DNA of 18,429 bases from Bacteroidia bacterium (GTDB taxonomy: Bacteria > Bacteroidota > Bacteroidia > Bacteroidales > Azobacteroidaceae): the NCBI GenBank assembly GCA_025996815.1, contig BNTT01000050.1, forward strand, positions 1-18,429, written 5' to 3'. The position numbers were made by a program, and so were the translations under genes. Position 1 is the stretch's first letter; the number at the start of each line of letters is the position of its first letter. Positions 7,960 through 15,329 of this stretch are shown in pieces. The notes beneath the pieces were generated by a model that saw only the letters and a list, made by a program, of their open reading frames with translations, was not told where the DNA came from and ran no database searches.

Positions 7960-8775
7960 ATGATGAAAAATCTGATAACGCGGTCGCTCACCGGATTGGT
8001 TTATGTGCTGGTCATTTTGGGCAGCATCCTTGGCGGGGGCTGCACCTTTGGGGCACTGTTTGCATTGGTAACAGTCGGTTGCCTGTGGGAGTTCTATGGC
8101 TTGCTGAATGTGCATAAAAGCGCATCAATCAATCGTTTGCATCACTGCGTGGGTGGGTTAATACTCTTTGCGGCGAGTTTCGTTGCTGCAAATGGCGCGT
8201 GGCACTCCACAGCGGTTTTTGGACTGTATTTAGCCTATCTTGTGAGCGTGCTGGTTGCGGAACTCTATGTCAAAAATTCGGACCATATCGCCCATTTGGC
8301 AACCGTTTTTCTCGGACAAATCTATATCGCGCTGCCCCTGTCGATGCTTAATTATGTGGCTTTCAGTGGGGTAGGGGACAACTATACCCCGATTTTCCTT
8401 CTGGCACTCTTTGTCTTCATCTGGCTAAACGACACGGGCGCCTACCTCATCGGGATGAACTTTGGCAAGCACCGCCTCATAGAGCGCATCTCGCCGAAAA
8501 AATCGTGGGAAGGCTTTTGGGGCGGCTTGGTTTTCGCCTGCCTGTCGGCATTCGCCTTCGCCGGCTACGAGCCATCCATCCACCTCTATAAGTGGCTGGC
8601 AATGGCACTGTTAGCAGCCCTTTTGGGCGTGTGGGGCGACTTAATAGAATCGCTGTTTAAGCGCACCCTGAACATCAAAGATTCGGGCAAAGTCCTGCCC
8701 GGTCACGGCGGCTTTTTAGACCGCTTCGACAGCCTCCTTTTGGCGGTGTATGCTATGATTATTTTTCTGCATTGA
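7960..8775 (+). CDS. cdsA: Phosphatidate cytidylyltransferase (CDP-diacylglycerol synthase)
   Basis: This integral inner-membrane enzyme makes CDP-diacylglycerol from phosphatidate and CTP, the entry point to phosphatidylethanolamine and phosphatidylglycerol synthesis. The protein is 271 residues, the usual size, with about seven or eight hydrophobic segments. The family signature is complete at 231-257 (SLFKRTLNIKDSGK, then PGHGGFLDRFD), and the upstream ISPKKSWEG motif is also present. The start is ATG 7960 or 7963 (MKNLITRSLTG); an in-frame TTG at 7900 lies inside the previous gene and is unlikely. No promoter is visible in the 37-bp gap, so expression probably depends on the upstream gene. 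This is a housekeeping gene and looks intact. Confidence 0.95.
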   Translation: MMKNLITRSLTGLVYVLVILGSILGGGCTFGALFALVTVGCLWEFYGLLNVHKSASINRLHHCVGGLILFAASFVAANGAWHSTAVFGLYLAYLVSVLVAELYVKNSDHIAHLATVFLGQIYIALPLSMLNYVAFSGVGDNYTPIFLLALFVFIWLNDTGAYLIGMNFGKHRLIERISPKKSWEGFWGGLVFACLSAFAFAGYEPSIHLYKWLAMALLAALLGVWGDLIESLFKRTLNIKDSGKVLPGHGGFLDRFDSLLLAVYAMIIFLH

Positions 8776-8780
8776 AATTA

Positions 8781-8812
8781 TTTGCACAATTGGAAAAAAA
8801 GTTTTACCTTTG
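8781..8812 (+). promoter_or_regulatory. Promoter of the glycan operon
   Basis: TTTG at 8781-8784 and TACCTTTG at 8805-8812 are separated by exactly 20 bp, the textbook arrangement for the Bacteroidota primary sigma factor. The element ends 21 bp before the ATG at 8834. No other promoter as good is seen in the following 9.4 kb, so this probably drives the whole operon. Confidence 0.8.
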
Positions 8813-8833
8813 CAGTCGCAAAAAGAAAAATAT

Positions 8834-9799
8834 ATGTCTGATAGTCATACTAAAAAAATCAGTGTTCTAATCCCTTGTTACAACGAAGAAGAGAATGTGG
8901 TGCCGATTAGCAAGGCGGTCGTTGATGTTTTCGAAAAGGATTTGTTCGGCTATGATTATGAGTTGGTTTTTATCGACAATCATTCTACGGATAACACACG
9001 CCCTCTTTTGCGGGAAATCTGCAAGAGAAATCGGCGCATTAAAGCGATATTTAATGCAAAAAACTTTGGATGGCTCAATTCACCTTTCCATGGACTTTGT
9101 CAAACCACCGGGGATTGCACCGTCTGCTTGTGCTGTGATTTTCAAGACCCGGTAGAGTTGATTCCCTCTTTTGTTGCCGAATGGGAGAAGGGAGCCATGA
9201 TTGTGTCGGGCATTAAGACGACAAGTAAAGAAAATAAAGTGATGCGGTTTTTTCGGACCTGTTATTACAAGACCATCAAAAAGATGTCTGCCGTTGAGCA
9301 AATTGAGCATTTTACCGGTTTTGGTTTGTACGATAAATCGTTTGTTGATGTGCTTCGCAATTTGCACGACCCGACACCTTTTTTGCGCGGTATTGTGGCG
9401 GAACTTGGCTTTAAGCGCAAAGATATTGAATATGAGCAGCCAAAGCGTAAGGCTGGACAGTCAAAAAGCAGCTGGTATCTTCTTTACGATGCCGCAATGG
9501 TTGGTTTCACTTCTTATACAAAAATAGGACTGCGCATTGCCACTCTTGCAGGCTTCGCAACGTCCGCCATATCTTTATGTGTGGCACTGTTTTACCTTGT
9601 ATATAAATTAGTTGCATGGGATTCATTTTCGGCAGGGAGTGCGCCGATTATCATTGGTGTCTTTTTTGTGGGTGCTTTGCAGTTGTTTTTTATCGGTTTC
9701 ATCGGCGAATATGTGATGGCAATGAATGCGCGAATTATGAACAGACCGCTGGTGATAGAAGAAGAGCGCATCAATTTTGATGAATCAGAAATTATTTAA
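8834..9799 (+). CDS. Family 2 membrane glycosyltransferase (GtrB/ArnC/DPM1-like)
   Basis: The 321-residue protein has a GT-A domain beginning ISVLIPCYNEEENV (residues 9-22), a D-F-Q-D motif at 102-105 equivalent to the DLQDP of GtrB-type enzymes, and the RKAGQSKSSW motif typical of polyprenyl-phosphate-dependent members. Two C-terminal transmembrane helices lie at about 230-262 and 269-297. Relatives move a sugar from a nucleotide donor to undecaprenyl phosphate on the inner face of the membrane, and this is the likely role here; the sugar cannot be told. The start is ATG 8834, since the upstream in-frame TTG at 8810 lies in the -7 element. It is the first gene of the operon, and the next begins 14 bp downstream. 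Confidence 0.88.
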   Translation: MSDSHTKKISVLIPCYNEEENVVPISKAVVDVFEKDLFGYDYELVFIDNHSTDNTRPLLREICKRNRRIKAIFNAKNFGWLNSPFHGLCQTTGDCTVCLCCDFQDPVELIPSFVAEWEKGAMIVSGIKTTSKENKVMRFFRTCYYKTIKKMSAVEQIEHFTGFGLYDKSFVDVLRNLHDPTPFLRGIVAELGFKRKDIEYEQPKRKAGQSKSSWYLLYDAAMVGFTSYTKIGLRIATLAGFATSAISLCVALFYLVYKLVAWDSFSAGSAPIIIGVFFVGALQLFFIGFIGEYVMAMNARIMNRPLVIEEERINFDESEII

Positions 9800-9813
9800 T
9801 AAAGTTGTTTAAT

Positions 9814-10788
9814 ATGAATAAGTTATCAAGTCAGAAAAAAGCGTTTTTGAGTGGAGATTTAACAAAATGGGAGTATTTTGAAAAAATCTATTCTATTCAC
9901 GATTATCTATGGGATTATTCGGAATTTATCAAAGATACGAATGTGTCGAAGATAGAAATTGAGGATGACTCCGTGGTTTTTACGTGTAGAAATTCTCAAA
10001 TCAAATTTGCGTGTGCTCGCGGAGAAAATCGGTCACTGCCATTGGCAATACTTAATTTGGGGGATTATGAAACCGAAGAATTAAATATGCAATTGCAGTT
10101 AATTAAAGACGGTGATACCGTTTTTGATATAGGAGGCAACATTGGCTGGTATGCGTTGCACGTTGCAAAAGCGCGCCCATTGTCCACTGTTCATACGTTT
10201 GAACCCGTGCCTTGGACATTTGAGTGGATGGAAAAAAATCTTCAAATAAATGGATTGAGAAACATTATCTCTCACAATCTTGGATTCTCTGATAAGGCAG
10301 GTGATTTAGATTTTTTCTTTGACCCAACCATTTCCGGAAACGCCAGTTTAACAAATGTGGCAGACAAAGAAAACATTCAAGTTTTGAAAGGAAAGGTTTC
10401 GACTTTGGATGGTTATGTTGAAAAGGAAAATGCGAAAATAGATTTTATTAAATGTGACGTTGAAGGTGCCGAACTATTTGTTTTCAAGGGCGGTATGAAT
10501 GTTTTGAAAAAGCATAAACCAATTATTTTCACAGAAATGTTGCGCAAATGGTCGGCGAAATTCAATTATCACCCCAATCAAATTATTGAGCTTTTCAGGC
10601 AGTTAGATTATGCGCCGTATGTTATTTTAGGAGAAACAGCAATTTCTAAACACAAATTAAATTCACCCCCCCCCCCAATTGTTAAATTGTGTAAATTTGA
10701 TTTGGTCGATGAAAATACGATTGAAACAAATTATTTCTTTTTACATAAGGAAAAGCATGCAGATATCATTAAGCAATTTGCAATATAA
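9814..10788 (+). CDS. FkbM-family S-adenosylmethionine methyltransferase with a C11 tract near the 3' end
   Basis: A 324-residue protein. The AdoMet-binding motif VFDIGGNIGWYALHVAK is at about 103-119, an acidic EP follows the next strand, and the family hallmark IKCDVEGAELFVFKGG is at about 210-225. FkbM-type enzymes O-methylate sugars or other hydroxyls, so it probably caps or decorates the glycan made by this operon. The start is ATG 9814, preceded by an in-frame TTG at 9805. The tail from about 285 onward follows four prolines coded by an eleven-C run. The run is in frame here. One C less would replace the last ~36 residues and run into the next gene to a TGA at 10841; one C more would stop after two further codons. 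The next gene starts two bases after the stop. Confidence 0.88.
   Translation: MNKLSSQKKAFLSGDLTKWEYFEKIYSIHDYLWDYSEFIKDTNVSKIEIEDDSVVFTCRNSQIKFACARGENRSLPLAILNLGDYETEELNMQLQLIKDGDTVFDIGGNIGWYALHVAKARPLSTVHTFEPVPWTFEWMEKNLQINGLRNIISHNLGFSDKAGDLDFFFDPTISGNASLTNVADKENIQVLKGKVSTLDGYVEKENAKIDFIKCDVEGAELFVFKGGMNVLKKHKPIIFTEMLRKWSAKFNYHPNQIIELFRQLDYAPYVILGETAISKHKLNSPPPPIVKLCKFDLVDENTIETNYFFLHKEKHADIIKQFAI
10666..10676 (+). repeat. C11 homopolymer, candidate slipped-strand site
   Basis: Eleven consecutive Cs lie within an AT-rich gene, coding SPPPPI at about residues 284-289 of the FkbM methyltransferase. The length is in the range known to slip during replication in phase-variable genes of other bacteria. 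In the sequence as given, the gene is in frame. Confidence 0.85.
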
Positions 10789-10790
10789 CT

Positions 10791-11840
10791 ATGCACCCCA
10801 ACAAAATTATACATCAGGATTTAGAGCGCATCGTGGCTACTGACGTTGATTGGCAGCGGTTTGAAGGCAAGACGATATTGATGACCGGTGCAAATGGTTT
10901 TCTTCCGGCTTATATGGTTGAAACGTTGCTGTTTCTCATTGATAGCCATGTTGTGAAGAATTTGAAAGTGTTGGCTGTGGTCAGAAATAAAGAAAAGGCG
11001 GAGAAGCGATTTGCGCATTTGTTGGACAATCGACAGTTGCAATTCATTGTGCAAGATGTCTGCCATCCGATACAGGTGAGCGAGCGGGTTCATTTTATTG
11101 TTCATGCAGCGAGTCAGGCAAGCCCCAAATACTATGGAATCGACCCTGTGGGCACATTGAATGCCAATGTGACGGGCACTATCAATCTGTGTGAGTTGGC
11201 AAGGCAAAATCCGGTGGAGTCATTTCTTTATTTTAGTTCCGGAGAAGTCTATGGGCGGATAGATGAGAGTGTTACGGATATTACCGAAACGGATTATGGC
11301 TATCTCGACCCGATGAATGTGCGGTCGTGCTATGGCGAAGGAAAGCGGATGGGCGAAAATATTTGTGTTTCTTACATGCACCAATATGACACTCCGGTTA
11401 AAATAGTTCGTCCGGCTCACACGTATGGACCGGGAATGGATTTGAATGACGGGCGCGTGTTTGCGGATTTTGTGCGGGATATTGTTGAGAATAAAGACAT
11501 TGTGATGAAGAGTGATGGCAGTGCTTCGCGTGCTTTTTGCTATTTGAGTGATGCCACAATTGCTTTCTTCAAAATCCTGCTTGACGGGAAAAACGGCGAA
11601 GCCTATAATATGGCTAATCCAATGCAAGAAGTAACGATTCTTGAATTGGCAGAAAAGTTGGTGTCTTTGTTTCCTGAGAAACAGTTGAAAGTGGTGCGGC
11701 AAGTGCGAGTTGGGGATGATTATTTGGTATCTTCAAGCACTCATGCTTCGTTAGTGATAAAAAAAATACAAACATTAAATTGGAATCCGACCATTGATAT
11801 TGATGAGGGATTCCGCAAAACAATTTTAAGTTATGAATAG
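10791..11840 (+). CDS. NAD-dependent sugar-nucleotide epimerase/dehydratase (extended SDR)
   Basis: The protein has 349 residues. The Rossmann motif TGANGFLPAY is at 32-41, the active-site loop SSGEVYG at 149-155, and the catalytic YGEGK (Y181, K185) follows. The RPAHTYGPGM segment is typical of dTDP-glucose dehydratase, UDP-glucuronate decarboxylase and related enzymes. An N-terminal extension of about 25 residues precedes the Rossmann fold. The substrate is not resolved: a nucleotide sugar is expected, and 4,6-dehydration, decarboxylation or epimerisation are all possible. It starts two bases after the methyltransferase stop codon and overlaps the next gene by 8 bp, so translational coupling is likely. 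Confidence 0.85.
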   Translation: MHPNKIIHQDLERIVATDVDWQRFEGKTILMTGANGFLPAYMVETLLFLIDSHVVKNLKVLAVVRNKEKAEKRFAHLLDNRQLQFIVQDVCHPIQVSERVHFIVHAASQASPKYYGIDPVGTLNANVTGTINLCELARQNPVESFLYFSSGEVYGRIDESVTDITETDYGYLDPMNVRSCYGEGKRMGENICVSYMHQYDTPVKIVRPAHTYGPGMDLNDGRVFADFVRDIVENKDIVMKSDGSASRAFCYLSDATIAFFKILLDGKNGEAYNMANPMQEVTILELAEKLVSLFPEKQLKVVRQVRVGDDYLVSSSTHASLVIKKIQTLNWNPTIDIDEGFRKTILSYE

Positions 11841-13032
11841 ATTGGTTTTCAGCGAGTTGCAAAGTGTGATTAAGGATCGGGATGTCTACATTTGGGGTGC
11901 CGGTTATTACGGGGATTGTGTGCACAAAAAATGCTGCGAGCAGGGCATTGCCGTAAAAGGTTTTTTGGACAAAAACCCGCAATTGGAAGGTACACAATTG
12001 AATGGATTACCCATTTCCAACCCCTCTGTATTGGAACAATACATCGACAAAAAGCCGTTTGTGATGTTGGGAGCACCCACGTCTGTAAACAAAATGGAAC
12101 CCTATTTGCTTAAACTGGGCTTTATCAAAGATGCCGATTTTTATTCAACATCAAATAATATAGAGTATCTTATTGAAATTTCGGGAGCGTGTAACTTGGT
12201 TTGTCCGAGTTGTCCGCGTGGCAATTCGCCACAGAATGGCATAAAGGGATTTATGGATATTGCTCTGTTTAAGGATATTGTTGAAAAAATACAAAGTGAA
12301 GAGAAAAATTTGATGTCCTTGCCGTTATACAATTGGGGGGAGCCTTTTTTACATCCGAATTTAGCTGATTTTGTTAGGCATTTGAAAGAAAAAAATATTT
12401 ACACCGCCTTGTCGAGCAATATGAGTTTAGAAAAAAGCATAGATGCCGCCTTGCGTGCCAATCCGGATTGGCTCAGAATATCGTTATCCGGCTACTATCA
12501 AGCTACATACGCCACAACTCACACGGGCGGAAATAGTAATCTTGTAAAATCAAATCTGTATCGCATAAGATATCTCATTGATAAATATAAATTAACAACC
12601 AAAGTGGAAGTAAATTACCACAAATATTTAAATAATTTGGGTGAAGATTGGCAAAAAATGAAAGATTTGTGCCAAGAGCTTGATTTTATTTTGCATGATA
12701 TAGTGGCTTATTTTGTGCCCGTTGAACGAAAAATCGACCACTATAACCATAAGCCGGTGAAGCATTTGGAGGAATTACAAAATTTATTTATAAACAAAGC
12801 GGTTTTAGATGTAAGCAGTACACCGGAGCGAGTAAAATTGCCCTGTGTTTATCAAAGCAAGCAGGTTGTGATTGATTGCAACGGCAAGATACAATTATGT
12901 TGCCAAACCTATGATGATATAAATACGTTTGACATTGATTACTTGCGTACACCGCTGCAAACAATAGTGGATAGAAAAATGCAACATAAATTTTGCGATG
13001 TGTGCAAGACTTACGGACAAGCAATACAATAA
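11833..13032 (+). CDS. Radical SAM/SPASM-like protein with an N-terminal Rossmann-like domain
   Basis: A 399-residue protein. Residues 17-105 (VYIWGAGYYGDCV, then VKGFLDKNP) look like a small Rossmann-type nucleotide- or sugar-binding module. The radical SAM core starts at about 110, with the iron-sulphur motif C120-x3-C124-x2-C127 (CNLVCPSC), and continues with NWGEPFLHPNL and LRISLSG. Further cysteines at C338, C349, C356/357, C388 and C391 fit a SPASM-like auxiliary cluster. Such enzymes use AdoMet to make a 5'-deoxyadenosyl radical; the substrate here is unknown, and sugar or glycan-lipid modification is inferred from the neighbours. ATG 11833 lies within the end of the upstream gene. The next gene starts 15 bp after the stop. 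Confidence 0.85.
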   Translation: MNRLVFSELQSVIKDRDVYIWGAGYYGDCVHKKCCEQGIAVKGFLDKNPQLEGTQLNGLPISNPSVLEQYIDKKPFVMLGAPTSVNKMEPYLLKLGFIKDADFYSTSNNIEYLIEISGACNLVCPSCPRGNSPQNGIKGFMDIALFKDIVEKIQSEEKNLMSLPLYNWGEPFLHPNLADFVRHLKEKNIYTALSSNMSLEKSIDAALRANPDWLRISLSGYYQATYATTHTGGNSNLVKSNLYRIRYLIDKYKLTTKVEVNYHKYLNNLGEDWQKMKDLCQELDFILHDIVAYFVPVERKIDHYNHKPVKHLEELQNLFINKAVLDVSSTPERVKLPCVYQSKQVVIDCNGKIQLCCQTYDDINTFDIDYLRTPLQTIVDRKMQHKFCDVCKTYGQAIQ

Positions 13033-13047
13033 TTTTACTTGCAAAGC

Positions 13048-14655
13048 ATGAAAAAAAATGTAGCTTTATTGGATTGCACCCTTCGTGACGGTGGATACAT
13101 CAATGACTGGCAGTTTGGGCATGACACCTTGGTGAATGTTTTTGAACGGGTAGTGTCTTCCCATGCAGATTATATCGAAGTCGGTTTTCTTGACCAACGA
13201 AGACCGTTTGACATCAATCGGAGCATTTTCCCGAATACGGAAAGTGCAGGGAAAATCTATGGCGGTTTGGATAAGCAGACTACCGAAGTGGTGGGGATGA
13301 TTGACTTTGGCACGTGCGCTATTTCCAATATTCAACCGCGTGAAAATAGTTTTTTCGACGGTATTCGCGTCATTTTCAAGAAGCATATCATGCACGAAGC
13401 TTTGGCTTTTTGCAAAGAAATCAAAGATTTGGGATATAAAGTTTTTACCCAAGCGGTTTCAATCACCAGTTATAACGATGATGAACTGAAAGAGCTAATC
13501 GGTTTGGTCAATGGGGTAAAACCGTTTGCCTTATCCATTGTCGATACTTACGGCTTGCTGCACAAGAGTGATTTGTTTCATTACTATGAGATGATGGATA
13601 CGCATTTGGCAGATGGCATCGGCATTGGCTACCATTCGCATAATAATTTTCAGTTGGCGTATTCCAATTGTATCGAATTGCTTGATAAACATGGTCAATC
13701 CAACCGCACGCTTTTGGTTGACGGCTCTGTGTTTGGCATGGGAAAAGGGGCAGGTAATGCGCCGACCGAGTTGTTAGCCATGTATATGAATGAACATTGC
13801 GGTGCTCAGTACGACATCAGTCAAATGCTGGAAGCCATAGATGTCAATATATTGGATATCTTTAAGCAGACACCGTGGGGCTACTCCATGAAATTTTTTA
13901 TTGCTGCCTCCAATGATTGCCACCCCGAGTATGTTTCTTACCTGTTAGCAAAAAAAACAGTGTCCGTAAAAGCGATTAATGCGATATTAAAAAAGCTAAC
14001 AGGAGAGGCTAAATTACTTTATGACAAGGCAATCATAGAACAGTTATATGTTGATTATCAGAAAAATACGCATAACGACAAAGAGGATTATGAATCCTTG
14101 TCAGGCGAGTTGAAAGACAAAAAGCTACTCCTTATCGGTCCCGGCACGAGTATAAATAATGAGTTAGAGAAAATAAACACGTATATCGGCAAAAATAATC
14201 CGACCATTATTGCCATCAATTTTATCCCCAAGTTCTTCGATGTAAGTTATTTATTTCTAACCAATTCCAAGCGATATGTGCAACAAGCGACCACTATCAG
14301 TGAGTTAGGAAATAGCATCAAGATAATAGCGACCTCAAATGTGTCCAAGTCTGCCGGTTCATTTGACTATACGCTTGATTACGAAACACTTATCGACAGA
14401 GAGGCTGTTTTTATAGATAACTCATTTCTGATGCTCTTGAAAGTGTTGCTCAAATCAGGCATCAAAAGCGTTGCCTTAGCCGGATTTGACGGCTATTCTC
14501 CCAACCGCGAAACAAATTATTATTTGTCAAAAATGGAATACGATTTTGCCAAACGCCAAGGAGAGGAGATAAATGCAAATGTCAATCAAGTGCTACCCGT
14601 TTTGAAGAAGGATATTGAGCTGGAATTTATTACCGACACTTTATATAAATACTAA
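13048..14655 (+). CDS. DRE-TIM metallolyase-type aldolase fused to a C-terminal Rossmann-like domain
   Basis: The protein has 535 residues. The N-terminal half is an HMG-CoA-lyase/4-hydroxy-2-oxovalerate-aldolase-like TIM barrel: LLDCTLRDGG (D9, R13, D14), metal-binding HSHNN (H196, H198) and GMGKGAGNAP at 230-239. These enzymes make or break C-C bonds next to a 2-oxo acid, often pyruvate. From about 357 a separate domain begins KDKKLLLIGPGTSINNE, which resembles MptE-like/DUF115 Rossmann domains found in sugar-modification loci. Its role is unknown. The start is ATG 13048 (MKKNVALLDC); a TTG at 13039 is in frame but weaker. Proteins of this type recur in capsule loci of gut Bacteroidota and Firmicutes; I know of no defined substrate. 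Confidence 0.82.
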   Translation: MKKNVALLDCTLRDGGYINDWQFGHDTLVNVFERVVSSHADYIEVGFLDQRRPFDINRSIFPNTESAGKIYGGLDKQTTEVVGMIDFGTCAISNIQPRENSFFDGIRVIFKKHIMHEALAFCKEIKDLGYKVFTQAVSITSYNDDELKELIGLVNGVKPFALSIVDTYGLLHKSDLFHYYEMMDTHLADGIGIGYHSHNNFQLAYSNCIELLDKHGQSNRTLLVDGSVFGMGKGAGNAPTELLAMYMNEHCGAQYDISQMLEAIDVNILDIFKQTPWGYSMKFFIAASNDCHPEYVSYLLAKKTVSVKAINAILKKLTGEAKLLYDKAIIEQLYVDYQKNTHNDKEDYESLSGELKDKKLLLIGPGTSINNELEKINTYIGKNNPTIIAINFIPKFFDVSYLFLTNSKRYVQQATTISELGNSIKIIATSNVSKSAGSFDYTLDYETLIDREAVFIDNSFLMLLKVLLKSGIKSVALAGFDGYSPNRETNYYLSKMEYDFAKRQGEEINANVNQVLPVLKKDIELEFITDTLYKY

Positions 14656-14669
14656 AATTGCACGAAATA

Positions 14670-15329
14670 ATGGAGAAAGTAGCTTTAATAACAGGTGGAA
14701 GTAGAGGAATTGGCTTGGCAATTGCCAACACATTTCGAGACAAAGGATATACGGTGTTTGCCCCCACTCGCGCAGAGATGAATTTGAGCGATGACGATTC
14801 GATTGCCGACTATTGCAAGGCTTTGGGGACAATAGACGTTATTGTAAATAATGCGGGAATTAACACGATAGCCACTTTAGAAAATTTGCAAAGTGCTGTT
14901 TTCCAAGAAATGATACAAATCAATTTAATTGCTCCCGTCAAAATAATACAATGTCTAAAGAACAAAATGAGTAAAACAGGCGTAGGTAGAATTGTAAACA
15001 TCAGTTCTATTTGGAGTTTTGTGTCAAAAGAAGGCAGAAGTGGCTATGCTGCCACCAAGTCGTCTGTCAATAGTATCACCCGCACCTTAGCATTGGAATT
15101 GGCTCCCAATATCTTGGTCAATGCTGTTGCGCCGGGCTTTGTTAACACGGAACTTACACAACAAAATAATTCCGCCACAGAAATAGCGACGATTGCATCC
15201 GAGCTGCCTTTGAAGCGTTTAGCTGAGCCTGAGGAGATTGCCAATTTGGTCTATTTTCTGGCTTCGGAACAGAATACATTCATTACAGGTCAAACAATTT
15301 TAATTGATGGAGGATACACATGCAAATAG
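14670..15329 (+). CDS. Short-chain dehydrogenase/reductase (FabG-like fold)
   Basis: A classical SDR of 219 residues: cofactor motif TGGSRGIG at 8-15, NNAG at 60-63, catalytic Ser112/113, Tyr126 and Lys130 (YAATK), then NAVAPGFVNTE and a C-terminal DGGYTCK. It should oxidise or reduce a hydroxyl/ketone with NAD(P)(H). Its place between the aldolase and the cyclase suggests it acts on the intermediate of that pathway rather than on fatty acids. The start is ATG 14670; the in-frame TTG at 14658 is an unlikely alternative. It overlaps the next gene by 10 bp, and GGAGG at 15309-15313, inside its last codons, is a good ribosome-binding site for that gene. Confidence 0.88.
   Translation: MEKVALITGGSRGIGLAIANTFRDKGYTVFAPTRAEMNLSDDDSIADYCKALGTIDVIVNNAGINTIATLENLQSAVFQEMIQINLIAPVKIIQCLKNKMSKTGVGRIVNISSIWSFVSKEGRSGYAATKSSVNSITRTLALELAPNILVNAVAPGFVNTELTQQNNSATEIATIASELPLKRLAEPEEIANLVYFLASEQNTFITGQTILIDGGYTCK
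15309..15313 (+). promoter_or_regulatory. Shine-Dalgarno sequence of the cyclase gene
   Basis: GGAGG lies 6 bp before ATG 15320, within the SDR coding sequence. Strong Shine-Dalgarno sequences are rare in this window, so this supports the overlapping start and coupled translation. Confidence 0.6.

Noticed and set aside
12335..12340. G6 run in the radical SAM gene as a fourth slippage site
   Set aside because: Six bases is short and fully explained by conserved NWGEP codons; the frame is intact.
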